Shown here: positions 36,450 through 39,095 of the stretch, piece by piece | How positions within the stretch are numbered: position 1 is the stretch's first letter | Layout of the letters: every line of letters begins with the position of its first letter | Assembly: GCA_036563805.1 (NCBI GenBank) | Contig: DATCLS010000098.1 | Span: 1-39,095, forward strand | DNA from: DATCLS01 sp036563805 | GTDB taxonomy: Bacteria; Actinomycetota; Acidimicrobiia; Acidimicrobiales; VFJN01 | Reading direction: 5' to 3' | DNA length: 39,095 bases | Program-made: the position numbers and the translations under genes | Notes under the pieces: generated by a model | Seen by the model: only the letters and a program-made list of their open reading frames with translations | Databases searched by the model: none | What the model was told of the DNA's origin: nothing

Positions 36450-36473
36450 ATGACCGGACATGAAACCGGTCAT
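36450..36473. promoter_or_regulatory. inverted repeat upstream of HAD gene
   Basis: ATGACCGG at 36450-36457 and CCGGTCAT at 36466-36473 form a perfect 8-bp inverted repeat with an 8-base spacer, ending 17 bases before the GTG of the HAD gene. The size and spacing suit a dimeric repressor site, but nothing else supports it. A second short inverted repeat, GCGAAC-AGG-GTTCGC, lies at 36426-36440. Confidence 0.3.
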
Positions 36474-36490
36474 GAGGCGGCCATGAGCGC

Positions 36491-37108
36491 GTGAGCTCGC
36501 CGATCGAGGCGGTGGTCCTGGACCTGGGGGGTGTCGTCTGCCGGTTCGCGCCCGACCGACGCCTCCAGGCGCTGTCACGCATGACCGGCGTGCCGGCCAG
36601 CGACATCCACGCCACCCTGTGGGCGTCGGGCCTCGACGCCCGGGCCGACGCGGGCGACCTCGAGCACGACGAGGCCTACGTCCAGGTGCTAGACCGCCTG
36701 GACGGCAAGCTGACCGCCACCGACCTGCGGGTGGCGTGGGCGGCCGCCTTCGAACCGGACGAGGAGGTCCTGGCGCTGGTGCGGGCGCTCGACCGGCCGA
36801 CCGTCCTGTTCTCCAACAACGGTCCGATCACCGAGGACTGCCTCCAGCGCGAGCTGGCGGTCGTCGGCTTCGCCTTCGACACCGTGCTGCTCTCGTGGCG
36901 GCTGGGGGCCACCAAGCCGGCCGCCGAGGCGTACTCCGCCGCCGCCAAGCACATCGGGGTCCGGGCCCAGGCGCTGCTGTACGTCGACGACGACGGCGAC
37001 TGCGTGCGGGCCGCCGCCCACCGGGGCTGGATCGCCCACCCCTACCGGGGCGCGGGGCGCTTGCGTCGCCTGTTCGAGGCGCACGACCTGCTCCGGCGCC
37101 ACCGGTGA
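36491..37108 (+). CDS. HAD-superfamily hydrolase (subfamily IA-like)
   Basis: Cytoplasmic phosphatase/hydrolase-type protein of 205 residues. Motif I is VVLDLGGVV with nucleophile Asp11; Gly at the +2 place, as in YihX and the epoxide-hydrolase N-domain branch, is a known variant. Motif II is FSNNGP, the motif III lysine is in GATKPAAEAY, and motif IV is VDDDGDCVRAA. The all-helical cap between motifs I and II is of class I type. GTG 36491 is the only start that keeps motif I near the N terminus. The substrate is unknown. Confidence 0.9.
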   Translation: MSSPIEAVVLDLGGVVCRFAPDRRLQALSRMTGVPASDIHATLWASGLDARADAGDLEHDEAYVQVLDRLDGKLTATDLRVAWAAAFEPDEEVLALVRALDRPTVLFSNNGPITEDCLQRELAVVGFAFDTVLLSWRLGATKPAAEAYSAAAKHIGVRAQALLYVDDDGDCVRAAAHRGWIAHPYRGAGRLRRLFEAHDLLRRHR

Positions 37109-37112
37109 ACGA

Positions 37113-37131
37113 CGGGCGCCTGCGACGCCCG
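37113..37131. terminator. hairpin between convergent HAD and GNAT genes
   Basis: CGGGCG at 37113-37118 pairs with CGCCCG at 37126-37131 around a 7-base loop, in the 37-base gap between convergent genes. It is a plausible bidirectional terminator, short and without a U-tract. Confidence 0.4.
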
Positions 37132-37145
37132 GATCTCGGAGCCGC

Positions 37146-37640
37146 TCAGGTGAGCAGCAGCTCCATCACGATGACGTCGAGCCACCGGCCGAACTTGCGG
37201 CCGACCTCGCGCTCGGTGCCGACCACCTCGAACCCGAGGGACCGGTGGAGGGCGACGGACGACTCGTGCCCGCCGACGATGCGGGCGAAGATGGCGTGGA
37301 AGCCGTGGGCCCGCCCGACCCGCACGAGCTCGGTCAGGATCGTGCGGCCGACGCCGCGGCCCTGGCGGTCGCGGCGCACGTAGACCGAGTCCTCGACGCT
37401 CGTGGCGTAGGCCGGGCGGTCGCGCCAAGGTGACAGTGAGCCGAAGCCGACGATCTCGCCGTCCTCCTCGGCCACGACGACGGCGTGAGCGCCGCTGCGG
37501 GCCTCGATCCACCGGCGCTGCTCCTCGAGCGAGCGCGGCACGAGGTCGAAGGTGACCGTGGAGGTCGTGACCTCGAGGTTGTAGATCTCCCGCGTCGCCT
37601 CGGCGTCGTCAGGGCGCGCCAGCCGGAGGGCGACCGCCAA
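37146..37640 (-). CDS. GNAT N-acetyltransferase, phosphinothricin-acetyltransferase-like
   Basis: Protein of 164 residues in the Pat/Bar and MddA branch of GNAT enzymes. That branch acetylates phosphinothricin or methionine analogues such as the sulfone and sulfoximine. Matching stretches: LARPDDAEATREIYNLEV, TSTVTFDLVPRSLEEQRRWI, WRDRPAYATSVEDSVYV, the acetyl-CoA loop RRDRQGRGVGRTIL, and SVALHRSLGFEVVGTEREVG with FGRWLDVIVMEL. ATG 37640 gives a complete first strand. It lies 20 bases downstream of the ATPase-like gene on the same strand and is probably co-transcribed. The natural substrate cannot be decided from sequence. Confidence 0.9.
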   Translation of the reverse strand: MAVALRLARPDDAEATREIYNLEVTTSTVTFDLVPRSLEEQRRWIEARSGAHAVVVAEEDGEIVGFGSLSPWRDRPAYATSVEDSVYVRRDRQGRGVGRTILTELVRVGRAHGFHAIFARIVGGHESSVALHRSLGFEVVGTEREVGRKFGRWLDVIVMELLLT

Positions 37641-37660
37641 CTCAGTGCCCTCCGCGAGGT

Positions 37661-38530
37661 TCAGTCGTTGGCCAGCGCCGGCTCGACGAGCGACAGCTCG
37701 CCGGCCAGCGCCTCGAGGCGGGCCCAGCTGGCGATCGCCTCGTCCTCGGTGAGGAGCATGACCTGCAGGTCGCCGACGAGGCCGGGCAGCAGCTCGAGCA
37801 GCAGCGGCACGACGGCGGGCTCGAGCTGGTCGAACGTCTCGTCGAGCAGCACGGGCGGCCGGGCGCCCGTGTTCTTGGTGGCCGCGTTGAGCTGGGAGAC
37901 GATGGCGTGTGCCAGGGCGACGGCGTCGTCGTCGGACAGGTCGGGTGCGCTGGAGGACAGCGACCGCAGCGCGGCGATGTGCTGGCGCAGCCGGGCGGCG
38001 GCCTGGATCTCGGTGCGGTGCTCAGCCGCCCAGCCGACGTCGATGTCGCCGGCGAGCTGGTGCCACGCGGCGGGATCGGCGTGCGGCGACCCGTCGAGCA
38101 GGGCGTCGGCCGCCCCCCACAGCGCCACCTGGTCGACCGCCGACAGCGCCCGGACCGCGTCGTTGCGCGGCGAGCGGTCGTGGAGGTCGGCGGCGGTGAT
38201 GCGGGTGATGGTGGCCCGGCCGTAGGGCCCGGTGAGCATGTCGACGTTGCCGTCGTAGCCCCGGAACTGGTCGGTGACCTCGGTCGACGTGTTGACGTCG
38301 ATGACCCGGTGGGGACCCGAGACCGGGCGGAGGACGACGAGCCGGCGGCCGGCGTCGTCGATGGCCTCGGCGTGCACGCCCTGCGCCGTGCCGTGCAGCG
38401 CGCCGGCCATGAGGCTGGCGAACGCCGCCCGGGCGTCGGCCGGCATGCCTCCCATCACGGTCAGCCGCGGATGGAAGTCCACGGACGCAGCGGTGCCTTC
38501 GCCTTCTACGATCAAGCGTTCCACCAGCAC
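37661..38530 (-). CDS. ABC/SMC-like ATPase-domain protein without Walker A lysine
   Basis: Protein of 289 residues from GTG 38530. The N terminus, MLVERLIVEGEG, then DFHPRLTVMGG, looks like the first strands of an ABC/RecF/SMC-type head, but the P-loop position reads GGMPADARAAF, with no GKS/T. The C terminus has a Walker B-like PPVLLDETFDQLEP (Asp230, Glu231), which includes a D-loop-like segment, and QVMLLTEDEAIASWA resembling the strand and switch after it. The middle is helical, without a long coiled coil. An open frame continues upstream to 38668, but GATACT 6 bases before GTG 38530 supports a leaderless start there. The family looks actinobacterial; its role is unknown. Confidence 0.72.
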   Translation of the reverse strand: MLVERLIVEGEGTAASVDFHPRLTVMGGMPADARAAFASLMAGALHGTAQGVHAEAIDDAGRRLVVLRPVSGPHRVIDVNTSTEVTDQFRGYDGNVDMLTGPYGRATITRITAADLHDRSPRNDAVRALSAVDQVALWGAADALLDGSPHADPAAWHQLAGDIDVGWAAEHRTEIQAAARLRQHIAALRSLSSSAPDLSDDDAVALAHAIVSQLNAATKNTGARPPVLLDETFDQLEPAVVPLLLELLPGLVGDLQVMLLTEDEAIASWARLEALAGELSLVEPALAND

Positions 38531-38536
38531 GTGGGG

Positions 38537-38542
38537 AGTATC
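38537..38542 (-). promoter_or_regulatory. candidate -10 element of the ATPase-like gene
   Basis: On the minus strand GATACT is followed by 6 bases and then GTG at 38530. The spacing matches other leaderless starts here. No convincing -35 at 17-18 bases. The rest of 38543-38689 shows no gene that I would support. Confidence 0.4.
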
Positions 38543-38689
38543 GGCTCGTTGCCCCCGCGACTTGAGCAACTTCTTTACGAAAGTGTGGCGAACAGGCGAC
38601 GAGCTCACCCTCCGTGGTCGGCCGACCCCGTGGGGCGACCTCACTGCGTGGCGAAGCGGCAGCGCCACGGCCCGTGGCGAGCGCCGCGT

Positions 38690-38718
38690 TTGGCTCCCGT
38701 CGCTCGCGCGGGTACGCT
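38690..38718 (+). promoter_or_regulatory. promoter of tRNA-Thr/tRNA-Met/tuf
   Basis: TTGGCT at 38690-38695 and TACGCT at 38713-38718 have an exact 17-base spacer. Transcription would start about 38725, giving a leader of roughly 25 bases before tRNA-Thr. It is the best promoter match in the window, as expected for stable RNA and tuf. Confidence 0.65.
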
Positions 38719-38750
38719 GTCTCGCTCGGTCGCGGCCCCGGCCGCGTCCT

Positions 38751-38826
38751 GCCCCCTTAGCTCAGTCGGCAGAGCACAGCCATGGTAAGGCTGGTGTCGT
38801 CGGTTCGATTCCGACAGGGGGCTCCA
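38751..38826 (+). tRNA. tRNA-Thr (anticodon GGT)
   Basis: Acceptor stem GCCCCCT pairs with AGGGGGC at 38816-38822. The anticodon arm is CAGCC-ATGGTAA-GGCTG, giving anticodon GGT. The T arm contains TCGG-TTCGATT-CCGA. CCA is encoded at 38824-38826. Total 76 bases. Confidence 0.96.
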
Positions 38827-38833
38827 CAGCAGG

Positions 38834-38907
38834 GGCGGCGTAGCTCAGTTGGTCAGAGCACTCGGCTCATAATCGAGTTGTCGCGGGTTCGAGTCCCGCC
38901 GCCGCCA
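38834..38907 (+). tRNA. tRNA-Met (anticodon CAT, elongator type)
   Basis: Acceptor stem GGCGGCG pairs with CGCCGCC at 38900-38906, discriminator A at 38907. The anticodon arm CTCGG-CTCATAA-TCGAG gives CAT. The 3' CCA is not encoded (the sequence continues CAC), unlike the two other tRNAs here. A fully paired first acceptor base pair excludes the initiator. A tRNA-Ile with a lysidine-modified CAT anticodon is less likely but not excluded. Confidence 0.88.
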
Positions 38908-38945
38908 CACGACCCCGATCCTCCGCACGAGGAGTCCCCGAGACC

Positions 38946-39095
38946 ATGGCCAAAGAGAAGTTCGAGCGGACCAAGCCGCATCTGAACGTCGGCACGATGG
39001 GTCATATCGACCATGGGAAGACGACGTTGACGGCGGCGATCACGAAGGTGTTGGCGGAGGCCAACCCTTCGGTGCAGGCGATGGCGTTCGAGGAG
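38946..39095 (+). CDS. tuf: elongation factor Tu (3' partial)
   Basis: The first 50 residues of EF-Tu, the GTPase that delivers aminoacyl-tRNA to the ribosome: MAKEKFERTKPHLNVGT, then the P-loop GHIDHGKTTLTAA. Met replaces the usual Ile just before GHIDHGKT (GTMGHID). The gene runs off the window. GAGGAG at about 38928 is the ribosome-binding site, a little far from ATG 38946. Codons such as GGT, CAT, TTG and GGG are more frequent than in neighbouring genes. The tRNA-Thr/tRNA-Met/tuf arrangement resembles the tRNA-tufB operons of other bacteria. Confidence 0.97.
   Translation, partial: MAKEKFERTKPHLNVGTMGHIDHGKTTLTAAITKVLAEANPSVQAMAFEE

Noticed and set aside
38531..38668. 46-codon N-terminal extension of the ATPase-like gene
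   Set aside because: The extension (MALPLRHAVRSPHG onward) has no domain character, and a -10-like element 6 bases before GTG 38530 fits a start there.

Overview
The window is GC-rich DNA (about 70 % or more by eye) with strong G/C preference at third codon positions, many GTG starts, 4-base gene overlaps (ATGA/GTGA) and several apparently leaderless promoters. This points to an actinobacterium. The mix of genes (two complex I loci, a sigma/anti-sigma-like pair with very long Ala/Pro/Gly tails, a tRNA-Thr/tRNA-Met/tuf block) suggests a member of the Acidimicrobiia, but that placement is inference and no rRNA or full marker gene is present to test it.

Layout. (1) 1-14978: a complex I operon running from the 3' end of nuoB through nuoC-D-E-F-G-H-I-J-K-L-M-N, almost every junction overlapping; nuoA is presumably just outside the window. 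It includes the NADH-oxidising module (NuoE, F, G) and is the ordinary 14-subunit NADH:quinone oxidoreductase. (2) 14979-18808: an island between the two complex I loci holding a divergent ECF-sigma-like protein with a long disordered tail, translationally coupled to an 824-residue single-pass membrane protein that looks like an anti-sigma/sensor partner and carries in-frame DNA repeats. (3) 18809-29360: a second complex I locus, nuoA-B-C-D-H-I-J-K-L-M-N, with no nuoE, F or G, driven by its own promoter directly in front of a probably leaderless nuoA. A MidA/NDUFAF7-type methyltransferase gene overlaps the end of nuoN2 and closes this operon. (4) 30555-34859: TetR regulator divergent from acetyl-CoA synthetase, which is followed by a GNAT acetyltransferase and an HtpX-type membrane protease. 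(5) 34970-39095: YajQ-family protein, tRNA-Tyr, a conserved hypothetical membrane protein, a HAD hydrolase, a minus-strand pair (ATPase-like protein lacking a Walker A lysine, phosphinothricin-type GNAT), then tRNA-Thr, tRNA-Met and the start of tuf.

How it fits together. Locus 1 should feed NADH electrons to quinone. Locus 2 keeps the quinone-reducing arm (B, C, D, I) and the full set of pumping subunits but has no recognisable electron-input module, so its donor is unknown (ferredoxin, F420H2 or a separately encoded partner are possibilities). Locus 2 differs at informative sites: NuoD2 has Trp where the quinone-contacting Tyr normally sits, and it keeps the Arg that NDUFAF7 methylates in mitochondria, whereas NuoD1 has the normal Tyr but Thr at the Arg position. 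The methyltransferase gene being fused to operon 2 fits that difference. The sigma/anti-sigma-like island between the loci is a candidate regulator of the choice between the two enzymes; that is a hypothesis from position only.
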